From: an uncultured Eubacterium sp.
Lineage (GTDB): Bacteria > Bacillota > Clostridia > Lachnospirales > Lachnospiraceae
Direction of reading: 5' to 3'
Length of the DNA: 61,264 bases
NCBI GenBank assembly: GCA_947385775.1
Contig: CANDMI010000012.1
Span: 1 to 61,264 of the forward strand
Positions 45,699-55,055 of the stretch are shown piece by piece (position 1 is the first letter of the stretch; the number at the start of each line of letters is the position of its first letter). Made by a program: the position numbers and the translations under genes. A model generated the notes under the pieces. It was given only the letters and a program-made list of their open reading frames with translations, ran no database searches and was not told the origin of the DNA.

Positions 45699-46913
45699 AT
45701 GGTAAAATCAAAACAATCAAAACTAATCATTTTTTGCGAACATGCGGTAGAGACGCTGACTTATTTTTCCAGGCAGCTTGCCCAGGCGTTTTTGGAATGG
45801 GGCTATGAGATATTCTGGATGGATTTTGACATGCTCTCTCTTGGGGCCTGGAAGCTTGCCCAGGCGGTGAAGGGAAGGGAGGCTGTGCTTGTCACCTTTA
45901 ACTTTATCGGGCTAAGCTGGGAGGAGGAGCTTTGGGAGTTTGACGAGCAGGGCATGCCCTCCACCTGCATTTGGGAGCGGCTTGGCGTGCAATGCTTAAA
46001 CATTTTAGTGGATCACCCGATCTATTATTATAAGGCGCTGTTAAAAACGGTTCCTGGGATGCAGACGTTTGCGGTCGATAAAGACCATGTGGCGTATATG
46101 CATCGGTTTTATCCGCAAATACCTTGTGAATTTTTGCCGTTGGCGGGAAATAAGGAGCTTACGCAGGATACGGATATGGAGCCTTATGCGGAGTGGGAAA
46201 AGCGCCCCTATCCGCTTGTGTTTACGGCAAATTACGTGCCGCTTTTCAATATTGAAAACCAACTAGACCAGTTAGAGCCGGAGTACCGGGACTTTTATTA
46301 TGAGATTATAAATGGGTTTATCCGTAACCCGGACCAGGATCTGCTGTCTTTGATCGAGCCTTATATGCGCCGGGAAATCCCGGAGCTTACCGACCAGGGA
46401 TTATTAGAAGCGATGAACACGATGCAGGCTGTGGATTTATGGATACGGACTTATTTTCGGGAACGGACAGTCCGAATACTCGCCCAAAGCGGGATTCTGA
46501 TACGCATTTACGGGCAGGACTGGGAGCGGGTGTCCTGGAAGATTCCGAAAAATGTGTCGGTCAGCAAAAAGGCGGTTGACTCTGCCTGCTGCGTAAATGC
46601 GATGGCAAACGCCAAGCTTGGATTGAATGTCATGCCCTGGTTTAAGGATGGGGCGCATGACAGAGTGTTTACCGCGATGCTGCAAGGCGCGGCGCCGCTT
46701 ACGGATGACAGCCGTTATCTTAGAGAAAATTTCAAAGACCGGGATACGCTGATCTTTTACAGCCTAAAGGAACTGGAAAAGCTGCCGGACATTGTGACGG
46801 GGCTTTTAAAGGAGCCGGAGACGGTTTATGAGATCGCGTCCCGGGCAAAGGAAATGGCGCGGCAGTTTCACACATGGAAGCATCGGGCGGAGCTGTTGCA
46901 GTTTAATATATAA
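45699..46913 (+). CDS. CgeB-like glycosyltransferase-family protein
   Basis: A 404-residue soluble protein with two Rossmann-like halves. The C-terminal part carries the recognisable motif of CgeB/Glyco_trans_1_2 proteins: VSVSKKAVDSACCVNAMANAKLGLNVMPWFKDGAHDRVFTAMLQGAAPLTDDS. Ribosome site GGAGG precedes the ATG. CgeB-type proteins modify spore or cell-surface layers. It is near, but not in the operon of, the PglF/PglK-like genes. Acceptor and donor are unknown. Confidence 0.72.
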   Translation: MVKSKQSKLIIFCEHAVETLTYFSRQLAQAFLEWGYEIFWMDFDMLSLGAWKLAQAVKGREAVLVTFNFIGLSWEEELWEFDEQGMPSTCIWERLGVQCLNILVDHPIYYYKALLKTVPGMQTFAVDKDHVAYMHRFYPQIPCEFLPLAGNKELTQDTDMEPYAEWEKRPYPLVFTANYVPLFNIENQLDQLEPEYRDFYYEIINGFIRNPDQDLLSLIEPYMRREIPELTDQGLLEAMNTMQAVDLWIRTYFRERTVRILAQSGILIRIYGQDWERVSWKIPKNVSVSKKAVDSACCVNAMANAKLGLNVMPWFKDGAHDRVFTAMLQGAAPLTDDSRYLRENFKDRDTLIFYSLKELEKLPDIVTGLLKEPETVYEIASRAKEMARQFHTWKHRAELLQFNI

Positions 46914-46960
46914 AAAAATCATAAATTACAAATTTTTTCTGGCTATATGGGAAGGAAATG

Positions 46961-46969
46961 TGTTATAAT
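46961..46969 (+). promoter_or_regulatory. Extended -10 promoter
   Basis: TGT-TATAAT, an extended -10 element without a clear -35, 64 bases before the ATG of the small acidic membrane protein. Confidence 0.55.
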
Positions 46970-47032
46970 AAAAAAGATTAAATAAGTGCATTTATTGTGC
47001 TTTCAAATAGAGCGGAAAGGAGAATACGTATT

Positions 47033-47374
47033 ATGAATCGAATTGATGATTTGCACGGGCTGTTGTCTGAAAATGTATCCAAGGTTGGAGAGCTTCTGAA
47101 AAGAGAAAAAGAAGACGAAAAGAAAAAGAGCAAAACCGTAAAGGTTTTTGCGGCGCTTGGCATTTGCGCAGTCGCGGCGGCGGCGATTTACGGCATTTAC
47201 CGTTTCTTTGCGCCAGATTATCTGGAAGACTTTGAAGACGACTTCGACGATGATTTTGACGATGATTTTTTCGAAGACGAAGATGAAAAGTCAGACGATG
47301 CAGATGATTCCAAAGCAGCGGAAGACGCGGACAGCAAAGACGATATTACAGACGATATGACGGAGGATGACTAA
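47033..47374 (+). CDS. Small single-pass membrane protein with acidic tail
   Basis: A 113-residue protein: an N-terminal helix with many Lys/Glu (RIDDLHGLLSENVSKVGELLKRE), one membrane segment (VFAALGICAVAAAAIYGIY), then a very acidic tail of ~50 residues with alternating Asp/Glu and Phe. AAAGGAGAA lies before the ATG; the earlier in-frame start at 46997 lacks a site. Similar short proteins with Asp-rich tails are common hypothetical proteins in Clostridia. Possible calcium or protein binding by the tail is inference. Confidence 0.65.
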   Translation: MNRIDDLHGLLSENVSKVGELLKREKEDEKKKSKTVKVFAALGICAVAAAAIYGIYRFFAPDYLEDFEDDFDDDFDDDFFEDEDEKSDDADDSKAAEDADSKDDITDDMTEDD

Positions 47375-47403
47375 GCGTTTGCTTTTTCGTTTTCCTGTGT
47401 ATA

Positions 47404-47438
47404 AAAACAGGCTGGGGATTTTCCCCGGCCTGTTTTTT
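47404..47438 (+). terminator. Strong Rho-independent terminator
   Basis: AACAGGCTGGGGA pairs with CCCCGGCCTGTT around TTTT, ending in a seven-T run. Confidence 0.92.
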
Positions 47439-47440
47439 TA

Positions 47441-47535
47441 TGCACACGGGCGCCCAAGTGAAATTTGTCAGCGGAAGCTGACGGGCACCCGGCGCGGCGA
47501 GTAGTGGAAGATGGAGCTTCCACTACTCGATCGCA
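47441..47535. repeat. Palindromic repeat with GGCGCGGCGAGTAG module
   Basis: Between the terminator and the convergent Ig-like gene are two hairpins: GTCAGC-GGAA-GCTGAC (47467-47482) and GAGTAGTGGAAG with CTTCCACTACTC (47499-47528), joined by GGGCACCCGGCGCGGCGAGTAG-type sequence. The GCGCGGCGAGTAG module also occurs at 4270-4286 beside a smaller hairpin. No coding frame is evident. Confidence 0.6.
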
Positions 47536-47559
47536 CTGCATTATTTTGTAAATCATGCG

Positions 47560-50124
47560 TTAACGGTTTGTAAAGGTCTTATCGATCCAAAGGTCGGATT
47601 CCACGCTGATCCGCTGGCCTCCCGCGATCGTTACAACGGAACTGACTCTGACATATTCAATGTGGATCATTTCGCCGCTTCGCAACAGGATATTGCCGCC
47701 TGTTTGGGAGGTTCCGGTTGCGGTGCAGTTTAAGATCGTCCCGCCGTCTGGCAGTTGGATGCAGTTTTTCACAAGGTCAAGCGCGTTCGATACCGACACA
47801 TTTGGAGTAAGGCTGCGCAGGTTGTAAGCCGGAGCGGACTGCTTGTCTGTAACGGTAAGGTTCAGCGTACGAGATGTTCCGTCTGTTGCAGTCATTGTGA
47901 TCAGGTAAGTGCCGGTTTCCGCTTTCGTGCATGTGCCATAGGCGTTGCCTATGCCATAGGTAAATTGCAGCGGTTTGATCTTCAAGGTTTTTGCATTCGA
48001 CGCTATGCCGCTTCCAGACGTAGTCGTAGAATTAGCCACAAGATTGCTGCTGCCTGAAGTAATCTGCTGGAGGTTTTCGTTATAGTATTTCACGCCTTTT
48101 TGTATTGTAATTTCTTTACACTTTAAATATTCTTTGAAAATGCCCCCAATGTATTCAGCGAGTCGCACCTCTACATCATGGCTGCTTTCAACAGTATTTT
48201 CATCAATCGACAGATCGACTGTCGAAGGAGTCGCTTCCACCTGGTAGGTCGGTGTGCCTGTCGTTGGCTTTGTCACATAAACGGAAAAGCTCTGGGACAG
48301 GTTCCGGTTATTTGCCGCTATCGTTAAGGTAAAATTATATACCGTTGGAGTTGCATCGCGCGCGGTAATTTCCACACAGTTTGCGTTGCTGTCGTATGTG
48401 GCTGTTGCACCGTTAGATATAGATGTAAACGCAGGCGTGATCGTGCCGGTTTCGTTTACGAGCGTATATTTGCTGCCATACTGGTCATATGCCGTTACCG
48501 GCACCTTAACCGAATAATCCGCATCAGCTGAACTTGACATTGTAATATAAGTGCGCTCCATTTGGATATTCGACGGAAATTTTGCGTCCCGCACGGTAAT
48601 GGAATACGGGTAAGCGATGGAATCGCTGCCCTGCTTTGCCGTCGCCACCACCATGACATTGCCGGATTTGATCGGCGTGATGCGCCCGTCGCTTGAAATG
48701 ATCAGCTTGTCCGGGTCGGAGGACTGGTAGGTTACGCTGTCATAGGTGATCACATTGTCATCTTCATCCAGGCCCTGGAAATGGGCGTACATCGTATCTC
48801 CAATTGTGATCGTACGCACATCCGCGTCTTTATAAAGCGGCTCTTGCGGACTTGTGGTTAACGTAAAGTGGGTGGTCGCCGCCTGCTGCGCTTTTGGCTC
48901 CACGCAGGTGATCTGCTTGGTGTCGGAAAGCTTGATCGAACCGTCCTTGGATGCGTAGGTCATCGTAATCGTGCCCTGGCTTCCTAAGACGTTCATGTAA
49001 ACGCGTTTGGAAGGCTCGTCTAAGTATCCGTTTTTAATGTCTCCAGTACAATAAAAAACGCCGTCCGCGTTGTCGGTTACGTCGATCCCGTTTGCGTCCA
49101 ACAATTGATATTTAATCGTTGTAAACCTTTCCCTCGGTATGGATGTGGTTAAGATCGCAAGCTCTGCCGGCGCGCCCATGCTGGCTTTAAATTCCTTTCC
49201 GCTGCCGTTGCAGTATACGGTATAGGACATGCCGTTTACAAAATTTTGCGTTGTGGTCAGGTATGCGGTTTTTCCATCTTCGGAATATTTTAACCGCTTA
49301 ATCGGCAGAATGGATTCGCCAGACCGTATGCTATAGTCTGTTTCTTTAAAACGGGCGGACACGTCGGAGCCAAAGGTTACGCGCACGCCGTTTGCCGCGC
49401 TTTGGCTGACGGAGGCCAAATAGCATCCAACGCTTGCTTCCACGGACTGCGGGCAAAGCTTTGTGGAGGAATTTTTCTTAAGGGCGTATGCAGTTACTGT
49501 ATAATTGCCCTCCGCGCTTGGAGTCCATTTTCCGTCGGATGTGATCTCTTTGGAGTAATCCTTTCCATCCGCGCCGGTCACCTGCCAGCATAGCTTGCTG
49601 GTCGTATTGGATGGATACATGGAAGCCTGGAACTGGTAGGCGGTTCCTGGAGCCAATTGCTTCAAGTTTTCGATCTTGGATGTATTTAACTGGATGGATT
49701 CCGCTTTGCGGTGCAGCGTAGGCTCAAAGGAAAGCTCTGAGATCAACGCTTTTTTTGCGGTATATACCTTCACGCGTATTTGAAGCGTAGGCGCCGCGGA
49801 ATACGAAGCTTCCTCCATGCTGTCGACGGTCAAAACGTTTGTCACGCTTTTGGACTTTGCGACGATGCGGTTTGTATCAAAAGAAGCGTATCTTTTTCCT
49901 GTTTTGGAGACGCTCCATTTTGTAATATACCCTTTTTTCAAATTTTTGACCTTAAGCTTATAAACGCCTTTGTTTGTGCCGTTTTCATACAGCATGGTAT
50001 AAGTTTTTGAAAATGCAGGAGACGTTGCGCCCTGCGCAGGAAAGGGCATTCCAGTGAGCAAAAAGATTGCCGCGAAAAGGAATGCCAGACCTTTTTTCAT
50101 CTGTTTGTACCTTTTTTTGTACAT
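47560..50124 (-). CDS. Exported bacterial Ig-like (BIG2-type) domain protein
   Basis: An 854-residue secreted protein. The signal peptide (MYKKRYKQMKKGLAFLFAAIFLLTG..., cleavage near AQGA at residue ~33) is followed by a chain of beta-sandwich repeats. A BIG2-like domain is recognisable near TYQSSDPDKLIISSDGRITPIKSGNVMVVATAKQG. No LPxTG, membrane anchor or SLH domain is seen at the C-terminus, so it is either released or held noncovalently. AAAGGAGG precedes the ATG. It starts 67 bases after the flippase gene and may belong to that operon. Confidence 0.8.
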   Translation of the reverse strand: MYKKRYKQMKKGLAFLFAAIFLLTGMPFPAQGATSPAFSKTYTMLYENGTNKGVYKLKVKNLKKGYITKWSVSKTGKRYASFDTNRIVAKSKSVTNVLTVDSMEEASYSAAPTLQIRVKVYTAKKALISELSFEPTLHRKAESIQLNTSKIENLKQLAPGTAYQFQASMYPSNTTSKLCWQVTGADGKDYSKEITSDGKWTPSAEGNYTVTAYALKKNSSTKLCPQSVEASVGCYLASVSQSAANGVRVTFGSDVSARFKETDYSIRSGESILPIKRLKYSEDGKTAYLTTTQNFVNGMSYTVYCNGSGKEFKASMGAPAELAILTTSIPRERFTTIKYQLLDANGIDVTDNADGVFYCTGDIKNGYLDEPSKRVYMNVLGSQGTITMTYASKDGSIKLSDTKQITCVEPKAQQAATTHFTLTTSPQEPLYKDADVRTITIGDTMYAHFQGLDEDDNVITYDSVTYQSSDPDKLIISSDGRITPIKSGNVMVVATAKQGSDSIAYPYSITVRDAKFPSNIQMERTYITMSSSADADYSVKVPVTAYDQYGSKYTLVNETGTITPAFTSISNGATATYDSNANCVEITARDATPTVYNFTLTIAANNRNLSQSFSVYVTKPTTGTPTYQVEATPSTVDLSIDENTVESSHDVEVRLAEYIGGIFKEYLKCKEITIQKGVKYYNENLQQITSGSSNLVANSTTTSGSGIASNAKTLKIKPLQFTYGIGNAYGTCTKAETGTYLITMTATDGTSRTLNLTVTDKQSAPAYNLRSLTPNVSVSNALDLVKNCIQLPDGGTILNCTATGTSQTGGNILLRSGEMIHIEYVRVSSVVTIAGGQRISVESDLWIDKTFTNR

Positions 50125-50190
50125 AGATACCTCCTTTTTGTGATTTATATAGTTAAAGAACTACCATATTTTACCACAATTGGGCTCTAT

Positions 50191-51987
50191 TTACAACCTG
50201 TCTTGCTGAATAATTTTACCATTTTCCACACGGAAGATAAGGTCGCATTCTTCGATCGTCGTAAGCCTGTGGGCGATGATGACAAGCGTCTTTTTCCCGT
50301 GCAGATGGTTGATGGATTCCATAATGGCGGCTTCTGTTTCGTTGTCCAAAGCGGAGGTCGCTTCGTCAAAGATCACAAGCTTTGGGTCGGAATAAAGCGC
50401 GCGGGCAATGCCGATGCGCTGTCTCTGCCCGCCGGAAAGCCGAACGCCGCGTTCTCCGATCTGGGTATGCAGACCGTCCGGAAGGCTTTCCACAAATTCT
50501 TTCAGCTGGGCTTCCTCTAACGCTTTCCATACCTGCGCGTCGTCGATCCGGTCTTTTTTTTGCCCAAACGCGACGTTGGCGCGGATGGAGTCGTCCAGCA
50601 TATAGATCGCCTGCGGGATATAGCTGATATGGGAAAGCCACCCTTTGTAATCGTCGAAGATATTTTTGCCGTCCGCGCTTACCATGCCGGACTGAGGCTT
50701 TAACAGTCCAAGCAAAATATCCACCGCCGTTGTTTTTCCGCTGCCGGACGTGCCGATGATGCCGACGGATTTCCCGGCCGGGATCGTCATATTCGCGCCT
50801 TCCAGCACATTTTTATTCGCGTTTGGATAATGAAAGCAGATATCCGAAAGCGCAAACTGGTTTTCGTAAGTTAAGGAACCGTCAGGAATATGAGTGTCTG
50901 AATCTGGATCATCCTGATTTTTCCATTTATCCTGTTTTTTTGGACTTTGCTGGCTTTGCGCCTGCGTTTCCCAGTCTTTTGCGGCGTTTAAGTTTTTGAT
51001 CAGGTTGTCTAACATTGGCTCCTGGAAAGCGGCGGCGTTGATCGCTCCGCTGATCCTGGTCGTGCTTGGCAAAAGGCGGATCGCCGCGACCCCAAGCGCG
51101 CCAAGCTGGGGAACTAAGCTTTCAATGCTCTGTCCAAGGGAGACCATGATCATAATGACGGCTAAAATCGAGGACATGCTGACGGCTTCGATCAAAAGGC
51201 GCGGCAGCATCGTAACGACGCTGTTTAATTTTTCCGCGTCAATGGCTTTTTTCCCGTGGATCGCATACTCGTCTATAAAATATTCCTCTTTGTGATGGAT
51301 CTTAATGTCCTTAATGCCGTTTAACGACTGTAAGATCCATTTATTTGAAAGAGAAGTGTTTTTCATAAATTTTTCGCTCGCCCTGCCAAGCTTTGGCTTT
51401 ACAGCTTTAAACATTAAAAGCATGATCGCGCCTAAAATAACCCCGATCATAGCGGCGAACGCCGGGTCGATGAGAAACACGATCAGGATCAAAGCCGCGC
51501 TTACCGTGGCTTCCGTAAAGAAAGTCAATACAGTCGTAAGCAGGTTGAACGCGTTTGTCACGTCCGTATTGATCACGCGGGTGATCTCCCCTGTCGTCGC
51601 GTTTAGGAAAAATTCATAAGGGCGGTACATATATACGCGCAAAAGCCGCTTTTGCACGGCAAACCGGTTGTTGCAGACAAACCGGTATTGCAGGTAATAT
51701 TCCACAAACAAAAAGGCGTTTTTAAAAATATAAATAAAGATCAGTATGCCAAGCAAAAGCATCATCACGCCGTAATACGTGTCAATATGAAAAAGCCGCG
51801 CCGCCAAGCTGGCATAGGAGGACTTCATAAAGTCCTTGTCCATGACGGCGGTGATAAGCGGCACGATCAAGGATACGCCAAGCATTTCCAAAATGCCGCC
51901 AATGACCATTAAAAAGCCAAGCAGCAATATCTGAAACTGCTGGCTGCGCGTTAACACGCCGCGGAATTTTTTTACGATTCGAAACAT
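50191..51987 (-). CDS. PglK-like ABC flippase
   Basis: A 598-residue half-transporter. Residues 1-~320 hold six membrane segments; residues ~365-598 are the ATPase with Walker A GTSGSGKTT, the signature LSGGQRQR, Walker B KLVIFDEATSALD and the H-loop IIAHRLTT. A hydrophilic insert (QAQSQQSPKKQDKWKNQDD...) separates the halves. Sequence and gene order (directly after a PglF-like dehydratase, 4-base gap) suggest flipping of a lipid-linked glycan. Multidrug export is the alternative. Confidence 0.85.
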   Translation of the reverse strand: MFRIVKKFRGVLTRSQQFQILLLGFLMVIGGILEMLGVSLIVPLITAVMDKDFMKSSYASLAARLFHIDTYYGVMMLLLGILIFIYIFKNAFLFVEYYLQYRFVCNNRFAVQKRLLRVYMYRPYEFFLNATTGEITRVINTDVTNAFNLLTTVLTFFTEATVSAALILIVFLIDPAFAAMIGVILGAIMLLMFKAVKPKLGRASEKFMKNTSLSNKWILQSLNGIKDIKIHHKEEYFIDEYAIHGKKAIDAEKLNSVVTMLPRLLIEAVSMSSILAVIMIMVSLGQSIESLVPQLGALGVAAIRLLPSTTRISGAINAAAFQEPMLDNLIKNLNAAKDWETQAQSQQSPKKQDKWKNQDDPDSDTHIPDGSLTYENQFALSDICFHYPNANKNVLEGANMTIPAGKSVGIIGTSGSGKTTAVDILLGLLKPQSGMVSADGKNIFDDYKGWLSHISYIPQAIYMLDDSIRANVAFGQKKDRIDDAQVWKALEEAQLKEFVESLPDGLHTQIGERGVRLSGGQRQRIGIARALYSDPKLVIFDEATSALDNETEAAIMESINHLHGKKTLVIIAHRLTTIEECDLIFRVENGKIIQQDRL

Positions 51988-51991
51988 ATTT

Positions 51992-53857
51992 TCACTCCTT
52001 GCCCTGGATAGAATAAGTAGGCGCCAAACGCTGGATAAAGCTTCGGATATCCTCCGGCTCTTCTACGACATAGTCCCGCAACGCTTCCAGCTGCTCTAAA
52101 AAGCGCTCTTCGTCAAATTGTATCGGCTTTCCTATGTAGATCAGCTTGTTCGCGGTCTGCTGCATGCCTTCTTCTTTCATAAGCATTTCTTCATATAATT
52201 TTTCGCCAGGGCGAAGCCCGCTGAACGTGATCTGAATATCCTCTCCCGGTTTGTGCCCGGACAATAAGATCAGGTTTTTGGCAAGGTCTAAAATCCGCAC
52301 CGGCTCGCCCATATCCAGTACAAAGATCTCCCCGCCTTTTGCATAGGCGCCTGCCTGTAGCACGAGAGAAACCGCTTCCGGGATCGTCATAAAATAGCGG
52401 ATGATATCCGGGTGGGTGACGGTGACCGGCCCGCCCTGCGCGATCTGCTTTTGGAAAAGCGGGATTACGCTCCCGTTGCTCCCAAGCACGTTTCCAAAAC
52501 GCACAGCCACATATTCGGTCTTGGAGTGGTTGTTGTAAGTTTGTATGATCATTTCGCAGACGCGCTTTGTGGCGCCCATGATGTTTGTAGGGTTGACGGC
52601 TTTGTCTGTGGAGATCATCACAAATTTGCTGACATGGTGCCTGTCCGCCGCCTGCACCACCTTCCAGGTTCCCAATACATTGTTTTTTACGGCTTCATTC
52701 GGGCTGTCCTCCATTAACGGCACATGCTTGTGGGCGGCGGCGTGATAAACGATCTGCGGATGGTAGGTCGTAAAGATCTGGTCCATGCGCTTTGTGTTTC
52801 GCACGCTTGCGATAAGCGTCACAAGGTTTAGCCCAGGAAACGAATGGAGAAGCTCCTGCTGGATATCGTATGCGGAATTTTCATAGATATCCACAATGAT
52901 CAACTGTTTTGGATGGTGGGAGGCGATCTGGCGGCAAAGCTCGCTTCCGATAGAGCCGCCTCCGCCTGTGACCAATACGACCTTGCCGCTGACATAATCC
53001 ATGATCGAAGCCAAATCCACCGAAACCGGGTCGCGCCCAAGAAGGTCGTTTACATCCACGTCCTTTAGCTTTGTGACGCTGACGTCACCGTTTACAAGCT
53101 GGTATATGCCAGGCAGTCGCTTTAATTCGCATCCGGTTTCCTTGCAGATTTCCAAAAGGTCTTTCATCTGTTTTGCCGGGGCGGACGGTATCGCGATGAT
53201 GATGACATGCACATGCAAGATCTCCACCATCTCAGGTATCATATGCCTGTCGCCGAGCACTTTAATGCCATGGATAAAGTTTCCCTTTTTTAAAATATCG
53301 TCGTCGATTACGCCGACAATGTTCATATTTACATATTTACTCGAAACGATCTCTTTGATCAGGGCGTTTCCAGCCGCGCCCGCGCCGATGATCAGCACGT
53401 TTTTGCGGTCATCCTTTTGCCCGGACAGCTTGATCTTTACAATGCGAACCGCGCGATAGGAATAACGCCCGAGGGTGGTAAAGATCAATAAAAAAATCCC
53501 ATATAAAAAGTAAAAGCTGCGCGGCACCGGATAGGAAGCCTGCCCGCTGTGCTGCCAGTTCATAAACGCCGCAAGAAGGATCGCGTCTATAAAGCAGGCG
53601 CAGCAAATGTACATTAATTCAATCGAGCCGGCGTAAGACCAAAGGCTCGAATAAAGCCGGAACCAGTAAAAGCAAATAAACGTAATGATCGAAGCGATCC
53701 AAAGGATATCTAACGCGGTGTTTAAATAATTGTCCGGGATATTCCGTACGTGGAAGTCAAACCGGACAAGCAGCGCAAGCATGCAAGAACCGATGACCAC
53801 GCATATATCATAGCATATAAGAAAAAATTTCCGTATCCACAATCTCATGTTTTTCAT
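51992..53857 (-). CDS. UDP-sugar 4,6-dehydratase, PglF/CapD/WbpM family
   Basis: A 621-residue membrane enzyme. Four N-terminal membrane segments are followed by a first Rossmann domain (VLIIGAGAAGNAL, ~144-156) and a catalytic SDR domain (VLVTGGGGSIGSE, ~294-306). The active site is the membrane-family variant ISTDKAVNPTNIMGATKR with T417, D418, K419 and M427 replacing the usual Tyr-Lys. It likely makes a UDP-4-keto-6-deoxy-HexNAc precursor for surface glycans. It is the first gene of a leftward operon with the PglK-like flippase. Confidence 0.9.
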   Translation of the reverse strand: MKNMRLWIRKFFLICYDICVVIGSCMLALLVRFDFHVRNIPDNYLNTALDILWIASIITFICFYWFRLYSSLWSYAGSIELMYICCACFIDAILLAAFMNWQHSGQASYPVPRSFYFLYGIFLLIFTTLGRYSYRAVRIVKIKLSGQKDDRKNVLIIGAGAAGNALIKEIVSSKYVNMNIVGVIDDDILKKGNFIHGIKVLGDRHMIPEMVEILHVHVIIIAIPSAPAKQMKDLLEICKETGCELKRLPGIYQLVNGDVSVTKLKDVDVNDLLGRDPVSVDLASIMDYVSGKVVLVTGGGGSIGSELCRQIASHHPKQLIIVDIYENSAYDIQQELLHSFPGLNLVTLIASVRNTKRMDQIFTTYHPQIVYHAAAHKHVPLMEDSPNEAVKNNVLGTWKVVQAADRHHVSKFVMISTDKAVNPTNIMGATKRVCEMIIQTYNNHSKTEYVAVRFGNVLGSNGSVIPLFQKQIAQGGPVTVTHPDIIRYFMTIPEAVSLVLQAGAYAKGGEIFVLDMGEPVRILDLAKNLILLSGHKPGEDIQITFSGLRPGEKLYEEMLMKEEGMQQTANKLIYIGKPIQFDEERFLEQLEALRDYVVEEPEDIRSFIQRLAPTYSIQGKE

Positions 53858-53952
53858 TTGTTGGCGCCCTCCTGCTTCTAATGTATCACTGGCTATTTTA
53901 GCATATAATAAGCGGGTTGAAAATACGAAAGTGTTAATTTCCAGAAATTATG
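53858..53952. other. Leader and spacer upstream of the glycan operon
   Basis: About 95 A+T-rich bases between the dehydratase start and the palindromic repeat. On the minus strand this is where the operon promoter should lie, with TATTATATGC-like sequence near 53901-53910. I see no gene. Confidence 0.4.
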
Positions 53953-54093
53953 GTAACAGTTCAGCCTTTGGCTTCACTGTAACGGAATCTGGCTCATTCA
54001 AAATTTGCCGTTGGCAAAGAGCCGGATTCCCATAACCGTTGCTTTATCATACGGACTTTGCAGTAAATGCAAAGTCCTGGGCTGAGCTGTTAA
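53953..54093 (-). repeat. Modular palindromic repeat, copy 2 (inverted)
   Basis: This is the reverse complement of the element at 39342-39482 with scattered changes. The same modules occur in reverse order: GTAACAGTTCAGCC arm (53953), GGAATCTGGCTC/GAGCCGGATTCC (53984-54030, with TTTGCC/GGCAAA between), and GGACTTTGCA.../...TGCAAAGTCC (54053-54077). One arm of the first hairpin is worn (GGCTTCACTGTAAC). Confidence 0.85.
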
Positions 54094-54225
54094 AAATTAT
54101 GACGGGAAGCTGAATAAAACACAAAAAAAGGGAGATACTTTTATTTAACAATGAATCACTAAATAAAACCAGAATTGGCAGAAAAATGGGTTATCGCAAA
54201 TTGGCGTAGCAGGAAAGGAGCGGAA

Positions 54226-54390
54226 ATGGGTAAGACGATTTACAGGATCTTTTTAGCCTTATTGTTAGCGCTTGCGGCGGCAGGCGGCGCGTATTATTAT
54301 TACGCGTATTTAAAGGACGATGGGATGATCGAAAAAGGCACGTTTGTAAATGAAATGGATTACGAGGAAGAAGAACAGTGGGCGGCGTAA
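54226..54390 (+). CDS. Small 54-residue membrane protein upstream of spoVAA
   Basis: The protein has an N-terminal membrane segment (TIYRIFLALLLALAAAGGAYYYYAYL) and a short acidic C-terminal tail (NEMDYEEEEQWAA). AAAGGAG lies about 6 bases before the ATG. It ends 14 bases before spoVAA and is probably in the same operon. I do not recognise a family. A role with SpoVA proteins at the forespore membrane is only inferred from position. Confidence 0.6.
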   Translation: MGKTIYRIFLALLLALAAAGGAYYYYAYLKDDGMIEKGTFVNEMDYEEEEQWAA

Positions 54391-54404
54391 AGGATAAAAA
54401 AGCC

Positions 54405-55055
54405 ATGGCGCAAACGTCAGATACACTGTATTTAAAAATCGACCGGAATATCCAGGTTCCAAGCGCCCAGGTGTATTTGCGGGATATCGCCAAAATGGAA
54501 TGCGCAAACGAAGCGGTCTTAAGGCAGCTGAAACAAAAAAAAATCTATACGTTCCAGGAAAAAGACGCCGACCGGAAAAAAAAGCGGCCCATCGTTGTGT
54601 TTTCCGTTTTAAAGGTCATCCAAAAGATACACGAGGATTACCCGCAGTTGGAAGTCCAAAACATGGGAGAAACGGATTTTGTGCTGGAGCTTTCCGCGGA
54701 TTTAAAAAATGGCTGGCTGGATATGTTAAAGACCGTCGTCTTATGCGTCGTGATATTTTTTGGGGCGGCGTTTACGATTATGTCATTTAACAACGACGTG
54801 GGGGTAGGGGATGTGTTCACCAAATTATATACCCAGGTCATGGGCGCAAAGCCAAAGGGCGTGACCGAGATCGAAATCTGTTACGCCATCGGAATGCCGA
54901 TCGGGATCTTTGTATTTTACAACCATATCGGGAAAAAGAAGATCACGCCGGACCCAACGCCGATCCAGGTGGAAATGCGAAAGTACGAGCAGGATGTGGA
55001 CGACGCGTTTATCGAAAACGCCAGCCGGGAAGGGAATGATATCGATGTGGATTAA
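54405..55055 (+). CDS. spoVAA: Stage V sporulation protein AA
   Basis: About 216 residues. It has an N-terminal soluble domain (LYLKIDRNIQVPSAQVYLRDIAKMEC), a middle region with membrane segments (MLKTVVLCVVIFFGAAFTIMSFNND and EICYAIGMPIGIFVFYN), and a charged C-terminus. These match SpoVAA. It takes part in dipicolinic-acid handling in the forespore inner membrane. The start at 54405 follows AAAGGAT; a GTG at 54378 would overlap the small upstream gene. It overlaps spoVAB by 11 bases. Confidence 0.85.
   Translation: MAQTSDTLYLKIDRNIQVPSAQVYLRDIAKMECANEAVLRQLKQKKIYTFQEKDADRKKKRPIVVFSVLKVIQKIHEDYPQLEVQNMGETDFVLELSADLKNGWLDMLKTVVLCVVIFFGAAFTIMSFNNDVGVGDVFTKLYTQVMGAKPKGVTEIEICYAIGMPIGIFVFYNHIGKKKITPDPTPIQVEMRKYEQDVDDAFIENASREGNDIDVD

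Noticed and set aside
47499-47528. Terminator for the Ig-like gene
   Set aside because: The hairpin is strong but has no T-run on the minus strand; it fits better as part of a dispersed repeat.
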